Part shown: positions 37,197-48,004 of the stretch, piece by piece
Layout: each line of letters opens with the position of its first letter
How positions within the stretch are numbered: position 1 is the first letter of the stretch
Assembly: GCA_037903355.1 (NCBI GenBank)
Contig: JBAJFE010000061.1
Coordinates: forward strand, 951,998-1,015,997
Source of the DNA: Trichuris trichiura
Lineage: Eukaryota > Nematoda > Enoplea > Trichinellida > Trichuridae
Length of the DNA stretch: 64,000 nucleotides
Direction: 5' to 3'
Translations under genes and position numbers: made by a program
Notes under the pieces: model-generated
The model's input: only the letters and a program-made list of their open reading frames with translations
The model's database searches: none
What the model was told of the DNA's origin: nothing

Positions 37197-37709
37197 TTAC
37201 TGTTTCGACTTCTGTTGCTTATTTTTGAAAACGTTTCTTTTGCAAAATATGTGAGGAACTCGTAATGGATACGCAGTGATATGCTCACCCTCAACGCAAT
37301 CGTCCATACAATCTTTAAATGCTTTGAAATTCCTTTTATTCTTCGATTGCTTCCACATTGACCGTTTATAAGCGCACACCTTTTCTTCTCTGCATATAAT
37401 CTTCGCCTTCGCTTTGCTAACTCCCTAAAAAAATGTTGTGAAAAATTTTGCTGAATGATAGGTTGCTATGGAAGCCAATTTCTAAAATTTCAGAGTAACA
37501 TCAAAAATGCGTTTGGCAGTAGTAACGGTTGCAGCGTGTTGTGAGCGCAATGAGAAAAATGAATCATATGATAACATTTTCACAAATCCCATTTTCGCAT
37601 ATTTTGCTTTTTGGAAACGCGCAAAGAGATCATTTCTTACTGCTGTTTCCGTTTCGTCTATGACGATACTGATAAGAATTGTTGCCGCAATAACAAGTGA
37701 GAATTGCAT
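37197..37709 (-). CDS. Small secreted Cys peptide, distant family A member (gene B)
   Basis: Minus-strand exons are 37,709-37,641 (23-codon leader MQFSLVIAATILISIVIDET) and 37,424-37,197; 98 aa if exon 2 runs to its stop. The mature part has IICREEKVCAYKR (C-x5-C), then FKDCMDDC (C-x3-C), matching A0's NCMEDC and A1's YDCVNAC. A GTGAGC donor sits at the same place as in family A (after 136 bp of exon 2, as in A1), but 30 bp of possible intron is too short, so read-through is favoured. That gives a basic tail ending KNKQQKSKQ. Exon 1 length and the 5' leader match gene C. Confidence 0.6.
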
Positions 37710-37747
37710 GCTTCCTCTGTGATTTACTGAAGCCCTGAAATGCTTGA

Positions 37748-37755
37748 ATATATAG
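37748..37755 (-). promoter_or_regulatory. TATA box of gene B
   Basis: The minus strand reads TATATATT about 40 bp before the ATG, followed by CAAGCATTTCAGGGCTTCAG and the leader CACAGAGGAAGC. Confidence 0.6.
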
Positions 37756-38604
37756 CGCTTTTTGTTGTTCGAACACCACGTGACTGAAGTTCAACAATGT
37801 GCATTCTACCTGTTTCACCATCTGCTTGATCGGTCTGCTGTAATCGCGGATAATTGTCTGTTGTTTGTAGACTGGCGCTCAAAAATTCAACATTTTTGCA
37901 TTCAGCCGTTTCAGCTGGAATGTGTTCTGTTAGGTTGCTTGTTTTGTAAAATGTAATATTTTCACTCTTTTTCAGTTTTTACCAACTAATTTAGGGGTTA
38001 TCACCTGTTTATAATTTTTTTAGGTGACAAGGCTTTCCTAACGCGTATCACAAATGTTACTCCCTACTGGTGTCTGCATAACGTTTCTCATTGTAAAATG
38101 TATGACGAAAGATTAGTAGAAGTAAACTGAAATTTTCCGGACTTTTCGCCTGCAGCTAAAGCATGTTTACTGTATGCTGAAAGCATACTTCCTGTAACGT
38201 TTCAACCGTTTCTAGTTAAATATTGTGCACTGCTCTTAATCGAAGAAACATGGCAGTGTAATAGATATAGCTGGACGAATTTACCTATATTAATAAGCAT
38301 TATCACTCTTAGTGACATCGTCGCCTATGTTGTCATTCTGCTCCTTTCTTTTTTATCTCACTTTATGTTTACTATGAATAGGACGTATTGTTTTATAACA
38401 ATGAAATTACGTGGCACTCTCATTCATGGGTAGCAATGACGTTATGCGTGGAAGAAAGCTAAATAAAGGAATCAATTGTCCTCTAACGTTAAGAGCGGGT
38501 ACTATGCTTGGCCATCTTTAATGCCAAGAATGATCAGAATCGACGTACTCTATCTGCAGAGCAAAAGCTGAGAGGTCAAACTCTTTTCTGAGTTCAAAAA
38601 AAAA

Positions 38605-38835
38605 TTAAAGATGCCATTTTAATCTTGGCTTCTTTTGTACGGATTTTCTGTGTCCCGTTGAATTAATGTTTTGTTTTCTGTGTCCCATTTTAATCTGTAC
38701 TGAACGTCCACTTTTCGTATCACTGTCGTCTTTGCAAGTTTCATTATTATATTTGCTGCAAACGTCATTTAGTTTGCAGTCAGCTTGGCAATCCAAAACA
38801 GATTCGCTGTACTGGGCCCACGTGTAGCTTTCAGT
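38605..38835 (-). CDS. Possible Cys-containing exon, unassigned
   Basis: After a minus-strand acceptor (CACTGACAG) a 77-codon phase-0 frame runs to TAA. It contains LDCQADCKLNDVCSKY and NETC (C-x3-C-x5-C-x7-C), then a basic tail with GHRKQN and GHRKSV as an imperfect repeat. The C-x3-C pair after an acceptor recalls families A and B, but no signal exon was found. 37,760-38,600 holds nothing I can call. Confidence 0.3.
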   Translation of the reverse strand, partial: TESYTWAQYSESVLDCQADCKLNDVCSKYNNETCKDDSDTKSGRSVQIKMGHRKQNINSTGHRKSVQKKPRLKWHL

Positions 38836-39180
38836 CTGTCAGTGACAAGCTGCACCAAAATTTTGAAATTGAAATAAAACGGTTTACAATTTTAAACGAT
38901 TAGAAAGCATAAATTTTGTCTACGATATTGTGCTAATAATTTTGCACGTTACACTGATGCGAACGCAGTGCATATCAGTTGTCTCCAAGGGACTTATGGT
39001 CTCCAAAATACGAATGCTGTAGTGCTCTTTTGGTGAGATTAGAGTACATTTATAGCAATGCCAAACAGTACAAAAATGCTGAAACGCGCAGTCGCGCGGG
39101 AGCTCCTCCCTCACACTGCTGCCGACGGAACAAAAGCAGTTCCGAAACATGCGGTATCCAAAGTGTTCTGTATTCTCTCT

Positions 39181-39415
39181 AACAATTTGTTCATCCACTC
39201 TTTGGTAGGGCACTTTGAAGTTTACTTACAGATACATCAAATAGGCCAAACCCGTGAATCAGAAGATCAACCATGAAACAACCTAAACCTGTTAAAAGAC
39301 ATTCTGTCTTTCGAAACAATCTGCTTATCCATTCGTTGGCAGGACATTTTGAAGTTTATTTACAGATACAACAAACAGGCCGAATCTGTGAACCAAAAGA
39401 TTAATCATGTAACAG
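39181..39415 (+). repeat. Two direct copies of the 36.4-kb repeat
   Basis: Copies start near 39,181 and 39,318. They share the stem TTCATCCACTC or TTATCCATTCG, then TTTGAAGTTTACTTACAG and CAGAAGATCAACC. The first copy extends into text matching the outer flank of the 36.3-kb arm. Confidence 0.8.
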
Positions 39416-39988
39416 AAAATCTCGTCTATGCCATGAGAAAAACAGCACCGGAAAGACACTGCTTTTGAACAGTAGTTTTTGAACACTTTTTGAAACAGTA
39501 CCTGAAAGATACCTGAAAGAAAGCATATGTGGTTGCGTGACTTTGCTCGCCCGTTAGGAAAAGTCGTATTCTCTGGGAAACTGTTACTACTTTAAGACGT
39601 CAGAAATCTTTGGGTTGTAAAAGACTTTTCGCCATGTCATTGTTGCTTTGAGTTATGTTCTCGTTAAACTAGCTTAGATCACTGCAGAATGCATGCCTGT
39701 GTTAATGCATTGTGTTCCTGAAAAAATATTTCAAATTTCCATGCCGCGTTACGCTCATTCACGATGCTGCGCCGCCTATTTCCAGGCTTTAGATTTAGAA
39801 CTTTATTTCATAATTAATTCCATACCGGCAGCATTAGCAGGCTAGTCTAGCCAGGCACGCGTTAGCAGACTGTATTGGTCTTGGTTTCACCAATGCTCTT
39901 TTTCACAGAATAACCCTTTTCATGGCTTCTTTGCTTGGCAGCTGCGACCTCACACTGGGATGTGTTTTCTTGTACTCCTCAACTATAA

Positions 39989-40273
39989 TTACGTCGGGGA
40001 TTTCAGAGTCTCTTCGGCTCTGCGCTTTATGGCAGCGTAATAAGCGTTTACTTCAACTTTATTAGGATCACTGTCGTCAGAATGGCCATTCACTTGCTTG
40101 AAGACTTCATTCATAGCGGCAGAGGTATGTAGTCTTGCCATACAACCGAATATATGCCGCTTGTCGCATCTCCAAAACTTAATTTCTTTTGAATGATTGA
40201 ATTGGGCGAACTTATATATATATCTGTTGTGAACAAACTTCTCCTTATTCTGCTGCGATACAGAACTTGTCAT
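39989..40273 (-). pseudogene. FLYWCH zinc-finger protein fragment
   Basis: The frame contains YIYKFAQFNHSKEIKFWRC, a Cys in FGCMARLHT and KQVNGHSDD. This is the W-x-C...C...H pattern of FLYWCH fingers, common in MULE transposases and derived nematode proteins. After SPT the frame stops; family-like text (VIIVEEYKKTHPSVRSQ) continues in another frame to about 39,880, so it is broken. No transposase domain follows. Confidence 0.7.
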
Positions 40274-40274
40274 A

Positions 40275-41330
40275 CTTACGTCTCGTTCTTTGTCCAGTGG
40301 AGAACAGAATAGAAAGCATCAACTGTCTAATGAAATTTATAGTTTTTTCTGTTTTCTCCCGATGGTTTCCGCTTTTGGGATAACTTGACCCAGCAGGTCA
40401 CACTTTGTTGACGTGCATGCAATTTTCTCAGCAGGCAATGACTCCATTCATCGCGATCCGGCCAAGTTGACCTTACTGCGTCCCTGCCGAGATTGCTTTA
40501 GTGAATCACCTGTCAGACAGTGACTGTAAATGTACAATTAGCGCAGAGTCGGTTTTTGGGTTAAGTTTATGCTGTGTACAGCTACTGCTGAAAATTGAGC
40601 CCTTTTAGTGTCAGTGATTGTACGCAAATTAAGTTTGTGCTCACAGTTGACAACACATCCATCTTGCTCGCCGAGCCGTGCAGTTGTGTCTAACAAGAGA
40701 AGCTGAACAAGGTTGGCCAACAGAGTAATCCGACAGACGCGTAAAGGTCAAGTCAACCGGTTCACGCAGAACAGAATCGTCTGGCTGCACAGATGACCTG
40801 CTAGTCAAGTTCTCTGCAGATCAGAAGCTATAAGAGGAAAACAGAAAAGGGTACGACAAGTCTTGGCCGTTCTGACAACTTGACATGCGAGCGTTTTGAC
40901 CTAACCATCTTGACCCAGTCGCGTTTGCCGTGCGGAGACCACTTTGCACGTGTTTCAACGCGTGTTGATCCTACACTCACTATGATAGCAGTTTCCTTGG
41001 TAGCTAGCGAAATTCTCAACTGCAGAAATATCTACGCCTTGACATCAACGAAAGGACTGTGCTAAACAGCCAACCCAACCGTGAATGTATTATTGTTATA
41101 ATACATGTTAGAAAGCTTAACTGTTCCTAAAAGGAGTTCAGTATTCTTGATTACATTCGTGATGATTCATCATTCAGCTGTATTTGGTTTACGTAGCTTT
41201 CTGGAGTAAACCGTGCGTCTTCACCAGCATCTGCCACAAGTACGGCCGACAAAATAAAGGCAACTGTATTGTGAACGTGCAGTTTGAATTGATGGCACGA
41301 TTTTAAAAACGAAACCATATACAGGTGGCC
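40275..41330. other. Intergenic, no gene seen
   Basis: Only short overlapping frames with no recognisable content. Confidence 0.4.
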
Positions 41331-42590
41331 CTCGTTATACGCGAACTTTTTATCCGCGAGATTCTATACAACGCGATTCGTCCGGCGTGAAATAGTGATG
41401 TCATCTTTTTTGCAAAAACACGCGCATCGCTGGCTAGCATTATAATTGCAGCAATGTCGTTGCCTGCTTGAGCAACAGCGTGATCGTCTTCCCGGGCGCG
41501 AAAGACTTTTTCTTCCTACAATGCTCTCTAACCGTGCACAGTGCTAATGAAGGCTTGTCATTTTTCTGATTGTTCGTTATTGCTTCGTGCGCGTTTTCGA
41601 GCCTATTCGCCGTGCCCAAACCTCAGTTTCTCTCCAGCATGGTAGGTCTGAACTTTCGCGTCGTTTAACTGGTGTCGCATAGGAAGATGGCTGACAGAAG
41701 GCAACTAAGTGAACAGAGCGGTTCCTCTAGGGCTAAGAGACAACGTAGCGTCCTTACTCTTCATGAGAAAGTAGAAGTCCTCGATCTTTTGAAAAGCGGA
41801 TTGTCATTTACCAAAGTGGGCCGCAGGATTGGAAAGAATGAATCCACCATTCGTACGATAAAACAGAAGGAAGTTGACATTCGAGCAAGCGTGCATCCCG
41901 ACCCTTCACTGGCGAAAGAGCTGTTGTAGTCCGCAACAACGTCCTCGTGAAAGCCGAAAAAGCGCTAAGATTTGGATAGAGGACATGTCGCAGAAGAATG
42001 TCCCTGTCGACGGGAAAGTCATTCGGGAAAAAGCGCTGAGCTTATATGAGCACTTCTCTGGCCCGGTTGTAGAGAACGAGAGAAAAGGGTCTACTGCTAG
42101 CAAAGGATGGCTAGCCAAATACGTGAAGCGCTTCAACCTCAAGAACTTAAAGATCACTGGAGAAGCGACATCGGCTGATTGCGTAGCTGCCTCGACATTT
42201 CCAGAGGAATTCAAAGAGATAGTGGACCAAAAGGGATATCTCCAAGAACAAATCTTCAATTGTGACGAGACGGCATTATTTTGGAAGCAAATGCCAAAGC
42301 GCACGTGCATCCACAAGAGCGCAAAGCAAGCTCCGGGATTCAAGCCACTGAAAGATCGACTCACTCTTGTGCTCTATGGCAACGCTGCAGGACACATGAT
42401 AAAGCCCGGCGTTGTCTACCGAACTCGTAATCCTCGGTCGCTCAGAAACAAGAACAAGAATTGCCAGCCGGTCTTTTGGCAGCACAACAAGAAGGCGTGG
42501 ATGACGGTTATCCTTTTTACGGAGTGGTTTAACCAATGCTTCATTCCTGAAGCGAAAAAGTACCTGGAAAGCAAGGGGATGACTTTCAAG
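41331..42590 (+). pseudogene. pogo/Tigger-type transposase, N-terminal and central part, broken
   Basis: Left end CAGGTGGCCCTCGTTATACG is a Tigger-type terminal inverted repeat. The coding part starts at 41,672 or 41,687. It has a PSQ-type helix-turn-helix (LTLHEKVEVLDLLKSG...KVGRRIGKNESTI), a CENP-B-type HTH (WIEDMSQKNVP, KALSLYEHF, GWLAKYVKRF), then the DDE domain start (QIFNCDETALFWKQMP; KDRLTLVLYGNAAGH). Frame breaks occur near 41,925 and 41,974. The element is cut at about 42,590 inside the catalytic domain by hAT-type repeat sequence. Confidence 0.85.
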
Positions 42591-42599
42591 GTCCCTGCT

Positions 42600-42806
42600 T
42601 GTTACGCAAGTTTGCTTGTTACGCTTGTTTGGTCCCTGCTTGTTACGCAAGATTTATGTTCTTACTAGGATTCACATACAACACGTTTATCGCTTTATGA
42701 AAAATTACCTCCCACAATCACATTTCACTGAATCTCGCATCCATGTGCGGTTGCCCCAGCGCGTGGGCAGAAAACGGCCTCGCGGGCCGGACGTTCCCCA
42801 CCCCTG
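42600..42806 (+). mobile_element. hAT-type non-autonomous element, right end only
   Basis: Matches the right third of the complete copy at 47,254 and ends in GGACGTTCCCCACCCCTG. CCTGCTTGTTACGCAAG is locally duplicated at its left edge. Confidence 0.75.
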
Positions 42807-42841
42807 CTGTAATAGCTACCAAGCTGGTTAAACTTTGCACC

Positions 42842-43092
42842 ATGGCCGAAAAGAAAGAATCGAAACAGTTGGCATTGAAGGAGAAAGTTGAAGTTATCCA
42901 CTTGCTCGAAGCCAACAGTCAAAGGAATACAGCAAAACGGTTTCATGTCAGCAAGACTACCGTTAACAACATCCGGAGACGTAAACGTGATTACTTGGAA
43001 ACATATGATAAGGAAAGCACAGACATGCAGCGAAAAAGGAGGAGAACTTCCTTCGACCAAGTCAATGAAGTAGCGCTACTTTGGTTTAAGCC
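42842..43092 (+). pseudogene. Second pogo-like transposase, N-terminus only
   Basis: ATG at 42,842 opens a PSQ-type HTH (LKEKVEVIHLLEANSQRNTAKRF, VSKTTVNNIRRRKRDYLE) followed by basic text. It runs in frame to LLWFK, where the hAT-type element at 43,093 begins. No continuation is found after that element. Confidence 0.7.
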
Positions 43093-43796
43093 AAGGATGG
43101 GGAACCTTTTCGGTGCCGCGGGCCGTTTAGACGTTTATAAGACCGTTCGCAGGCCGTATAGCATACTTAAACGAAAAACAACCAGCTTCATTTGCACATA
43201 CGTTTAGTAAGTCACCCCTAATGGGATGCTTGGAACTGCTTTTCCCTGGTGAGGGAACTCCGAGATAAAAGGCAGAATTTTGAGACAATTCTGCGACCCA
43301 GTTGTAAAGACATAATCGCAACTACAGAGAATGAAATAACTTTTTGTACTTCGAAGACATAAACGACAGGCAGCCTGCCCAAACCGACGAGGACGATAGA
43401 AAGAGAAGGCGAGAACGATGCCAGTGACTACTGAGAGCAAAAGAAAGCAGAAGTGTACTAGCAACTTGCACAGTCGTTATCTCGAAAAAGCAATGCTCCA
43501 CGCTACTTTAACGCGAGCACACACACTATAGTGGCACCTACTACTTGTCACCGAGGACTAACAATGTCAGTTTGTTGACAGAGAGCTGTCAGCAACTCAG
43601 TCTTCCGGGCCAGCCTGATGCTCCCTCCTTGTTACGCAAGATTTATGTTCTTACTAGAATTCACATACAATACGTTTATCGCTTTGTGAAAAATAACCTC
43701 CCACAACCACATTTCATCGAATCTCACATCCATGTGCGGCTGCCCCAGCGCGTGGGCGGAAACTTGTCTCGCGAGCCGAACCTTCCCCACCCGTGC
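43093..43796 (+). mobile_element. hAT-type non-autonomous element (copy 2)
   Basis: Begins CAAGGATGGGGAACC and ends GTTCCC-like CCTTCCCCACCCGTG. It is colinear with the 47,254 copy and has diverged ends. I see no matching target duplication: the left flank is a transposase gene and the right flank is the inverted-repeat arm. Confidence 0.7.
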
Positions 43797-44333
43797 TTTA
43801 CTCATTTTCAAGGAATGTGATTCACCCTATCTCCTACAACGAAGTCAACACCTTTTTGTCTTAAGCGCTATTCTGTAAATGATCAGGTTTCCTTCATCCA
43901 CTCTTTAACTGGTAAGAATGCATGATTTTCATGCTCTTTACCAGCCGCAGCATTCAGCGTGAACGAGCAGATTAATTTTACACGCGGAAAGAAAGACGAT
44001 TATGAACCAAAAAGCTACATGTAGAGCGAACAAGTTACTTGTACAAATTCAGCTTACAATGGCGAGACCATGGCCATCACACAGCGTAATAAGTTGAATG
44101 AAGCCGTCAGCATGGAATGTCTACAACGCAGCGCAAAGTTTTTTTGAACGACCGCGCGGGAGAAGCGCCATTCAGGTTATTGCAGCAAAATGCGGTATTC
44201 ATTACCTTAATGCGCTCCTTTACTAAGGTAAAAGTACAGCTCAATTGCGCTCTCCTCAGAACACAATATACAATTGAAAATTGTTCTTCTTTCACTTCAT
44301 CTGCGTAGCAGCATGTTGCTTTTGTTAGGTCAT

Positions 44334-44868
44334 TTACTTCTTCTTCTTATTGATCTTCTTTGACACCTTGTTTGCTGCACCCTTTGTCGCTTGCAATGCA
44401 GTCTGACCACCTTTTTTCACCGTCGCTGCAAACTTCTTTGCGAATTTTTTCATGCCATTTCCCTTTGCCCTGCAGCGAGTTCAATTACAATGGTGAATGT
44501 ATCCCCTGCGTTACTCACGTAGTTTGCTTTGCACCAGCGGCAGGATTGGCATTGGTTGTTTGTGGTGGCGGGGACCGTTTTGCTCGGCCTTTTGGTGCTG
44601 CTGTTGTTGTTGTTGTTGTTGTTGTTGGCTCCGTTGGCGGTGCGCTTTCCTGCCCTTGCTCTTTCGTCTAAATGGCGAGACTGTCATGTGGAAAACACCG
44701 AGAGTTCGTTTTCGAAAGCATGCCTCTGATGGCTCAGGCGTTTCTTGCGGTCCTGATTCTTCTTGACAGACTGCCTGAAGAAGTGCAGTTAGTAAAGTTC
44801 CAGTGACAATGGTTGATCCTCACTGTTGAAATAAAAAAGCCAAGCAAGAAGATGTAGGTGAACAGCAT
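44334..44868 (-). CDS. Secreted Lys-rich peptide precursor, copy 1 (three exons)
   Basis: Minus-strand exons are 44,868-44,824, 44,774-44,515 and 44,469-44,334; 146 aa. They mirror copy 2 at 52,383 base for base in structure. It has a signal peptide MLFTYIFLLGFFIST, a two-Cys propeptide-like segment, a Gln run, then a basic amphipathic C-terminus (MKKFAKKFAATVKKGG...). It differs from copy 2 at few sites, for example Ala instead of Thr as the second residue of exon 3. TATA box at 44,904-44,910. See copy 2 for detail. Confidence 0.65.
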
Positions 44869-44903
44869 TGTTGCAGGTTGTTTCCAAACGGGACTCCCAT
44901 CCC

Positions 44904-44910
44904 TTATATA
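44904..44910 (-). promoter_or_regulatory. TATA box, peptide copy 1
   Basis: TATATAA on the minus strand, 36-42 bp before the ATG; mirror of 52,341. Confidence 0.65.
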
Positions 44911-45618
44911 GAGGACAGAGGATGAACGCGTAGTTCGATCGTTTTGCCACACGCATTTACTTTGTTGCAAATGTGAACAAGCTGATTTACATTCAATGCT
45001 GTTTTGCTGTTTCAAGGTGTGCGAGCGCCAGTGCGTATAGCAGCAAGAACGTACGTAATATTTCAATTTTTCTTGTTCGGAATGATCCCGCAATCGTCTT
45101 CTCGTCTGGTCGGGAAGCTGAATAAACTGTTTGAGCGTTTATCTAAAAGACTTGCTGATTGATGCAACTTGAAACACATTTCGAGCTGCGGAGCAGCGCT
45201 TCATTGGTCAGAATAGGACGATGCTCGAACTGATGTCAATGCAGCCGCTTCATCGTTCTGCATATTGCGCGCTGTCATGAGCAATGCTGGTACATTGCGG
45301 CAATTCTGCTCAACACGCTCAACCTTTTCCAGTTCTCTCAAAATGTGTTCACGCTGTTCGTCCAGCTCAACTTCCTAGCGGAGGAAGAATGCCCTTTACG
45401 TGCGTCCTCACTGTACGTGTGTGAACATTTTAGCCTCGCTATAGGTCTTTCGCTAAAAGGAAAATACTGGAACGCTTTATCGACTGTGAGCAATCGTGCT
45501 TGAAAAATAGTGTCCGAAAACTTATTCGTAACCGTGTACTGATTTGAAGAATCTTTTTTATTTCTGCATCTCATGTATTAAGGACTCTTTTATGATTGCG
45601 ATTGAATTTTTACTGCGC

Positions 45619-47245
45619 CTTGTCAGTAGCGAGTCTTTGATCATAGATTAATTTTAACGGAATACTTAACGCTTTGCTTCATATCTATGCCCAAAAAGGT
45701 TCCCCAATTGGAAGCTAGCGTAGTTTACAATCCGTTGTGGATCAGCAACTGGGAAAATGAATGAGCACTTTTAACGCGTAGCCTTTGCAAGGAGGGAATG
45801 ATGCTTGTTTGAAACCTGAAGTTTAGTTGTTTGCTTTGACGTCTCTGACGAAACAGACGAGCCAAGCAGTACTTTTCTTGCCCACCTGAGTCTCGTGCCG
45901 CTATTTGTATGTAGCAGTTCATCACTTTGGCGAAGCTCCTCATCAGAGCCATTGTGAATTGTTAGTTTGCAATACGTGTCGAAAGAAGAATTGATGAACA
46001 GATTTAAGATGGGAGGGCAATTACGATTCCATCTATCAAAAGGCTGGCTGAAGTTGACTGTTGTGCTACCGACGAGACACATTGCGCAATTCCAATTCAA
46101 TCTAGTTTATCCGCTGTTTACAGTCTGCGCAGCGTGGCAAAGAAGCTGTAAGCAGCTTTCGATGCCTTGGGCTGCGGTAATCTATTCATATGACTGGATT
46201 GCTGGGTTGAAGGAATTAAGCAAAGCGAGGAACAGGTAACTTCTGGAAGTTGGAATAGCAAGGAGGCAGTGAGGATACGCTGTAGCAGTGGTCGCCACTG
46301 TCCCTAGACGAGAAACTGAATCATACTTTGCGCAAGAAATGTGTTACATTTACTTACCCTTAATTCTGCCGTCGAGCAGTTGCAGTGTAACCGACAAATG
46401 AAGACGTTTAGAAAAGCTTAAGAACTTGCGGTGCATGCAGCAATTGATTTAGAAGAGGAGAGGCAGCCAGTGGGACTTTGTGGTCAATGTCTTCGCACAG
46501 TTTAAAGTAAGAAAAGATTCCTTCAGGTAAAATGCTGCTTGTGTAACCTGTGGTTTTCTCACAATAAGCGAAATGCAGCACGTCACGTGCATCTTAAAGC
46601 AACCTTAATTTGTGTTACCAAGAGAGTGTTCTATGAGAACATCTGTTTTGCCGAAGTTTGCTCATTTGCGCCTCATGTTCTCTTATTTGCTGCAGTTGTA
46701 GCGTAAAGTGCATTCTTTGTCCTTCAGGATATGGCCCATTGGTCTCCTCTGATGATCAGAAACTGTGAGTAGCGTATGTTCGCTTTCCTACTTCCACGTC
46801 AAAGTCTTCTTTTGCGATGCCTTTGGAGCCGGTGTATGTGATAGTACGTCAGGTGTTATGCGTAGGTAGCAAGCTGAGATAGAATTGGCATGCGGTGGCC
46901 TGCTCAGGGTTGGTCTTTCCGGACGAGCCGTGTATGCCGCGATTGGACAATGTTATCCTGAAATATACCGCGTATTACCTCATTCAATTACCTTGCAAAA
47001 GCCGTTCCTGGTTTTCACTTGTCCTTACTTCCGATGAGCTACGTTTCGGTACACGAAATAATTTATTCTAATCGAGACCGATTTCTGGCATATGACAACC
47101 ACCATTTCATAATCTTCCTTTTATTCTGGTCAGCGTACGTTACGTTGTGGCAACCGTACTTCGATCGCTTCCATTCCGTTCAATACTTTTCGACGGGCAG
47201 CATTCCCTCTGCCGTGCGGCCAACTGTTCTGTGGAGTGACAATGC
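45619..47245. other. Spacer of inverted repeat A, left part
   Basis: Unique between the arms. Short overlapping frames at 45,725-46,239 show no domain, signal peptide or splice pattern I can support. Confidence 0.4.
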
Positions 47246-47253
47246 CGCTAGGG

Positions 47254-47996
47254 CAGGGGTGGGGAACCTTTTTGGTGCCGCGGGCCGTTTAGACGTTTAT
47301 AAGACCGTTCGCGGGCCGTATAGCTTATTTAAACGAAAAACAGCCTGCTTTATTTGCACGTATGTTTATTAAGTCACCCGTCATGGGATGCTTGGAACTG
47401 CTTTTCCCTGGCGAGGAAACTCCGAGATAAAAGGCAGAATTTTGAGACAATTCTGCAACCCAGTTGTAAAGAACATAATTGCAACTGCAGAGAACGAAAT
47501 AACTTTTTTGTACTTCGATAACTTAAAGGACAGGTGGCCGGCGGAAACCGATGAGAACGATAGAAAGAGAAGGCGAGAACTACTCCAGTGAGTACTGAGA
47601 GCAAAAAAGCAGAAGTGCTCTAGCAAGCTGGACAGTCCTTATCTCGAACGAAGCAATGGTCCACGCTACTTACGCGCGCACACACACTGTAGTGGCGCCT
47701 ACTGCTTGTCAGCGAGGATTAACAATGTCGGTTTATCGACAGAGACCTGTCAGCAACGCAGTCTTCCGAGCCAGCCTGACACTCCCTGCTTGTTACGCAA
47801 GGTTTATGTTCTTACTAGGATTCACTTAAAATACGTTTATCGCTTTATGAAAAATAACTTTCTACAATCACATTTCACTGAATCTCGCATCCATGTGCGG
47901 TTGCCCCAGCGCGTGGGCGGAAAATGGCCTCGCGGGCCGGATTGAATGGCCTTGCGGGCCGTATCCGGCCCGCGGGCCGGACGTTCCCCACCCCTG
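47254..47996 (+). mobile_element. hAT-type non-autonomous element (complete)
   Basis: 743 bp with terminal inverted repeats CAGGGGTGGGGAAC / GTTCCCCACCCCTG, flanked by a perfect 8-bp target duplication CGCTAGGG (47,246-47,253 and 47,997-48,004). These are hallmarks of hAT transposition. It has no transposase; the right side carries GCGGGCC-rich repeats. Confidence 0.92.
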
Positions 47997-48004
47997 CGCT
48001 AGGG

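Larger units (their letters stand above)
43797..45618. repeat. Inverted repeat A, left arm
   Basis: Reverse complement of 51,633-53,454; paired positions sum to 97,251 with no net indel through the gene. Divergence is low. The outer edge coincides with the end of the hAT-type element. Confidence 0.9.

Noticed and set aside
44360..44766. Plus-strand frames with Cys and Val runs in the left arm (and mirror at 52,485-52,891)
   Set aside because: They are antisense to exon 2 of the Lys-rich peptide gene; the runs are the reverse of the Gln codons.
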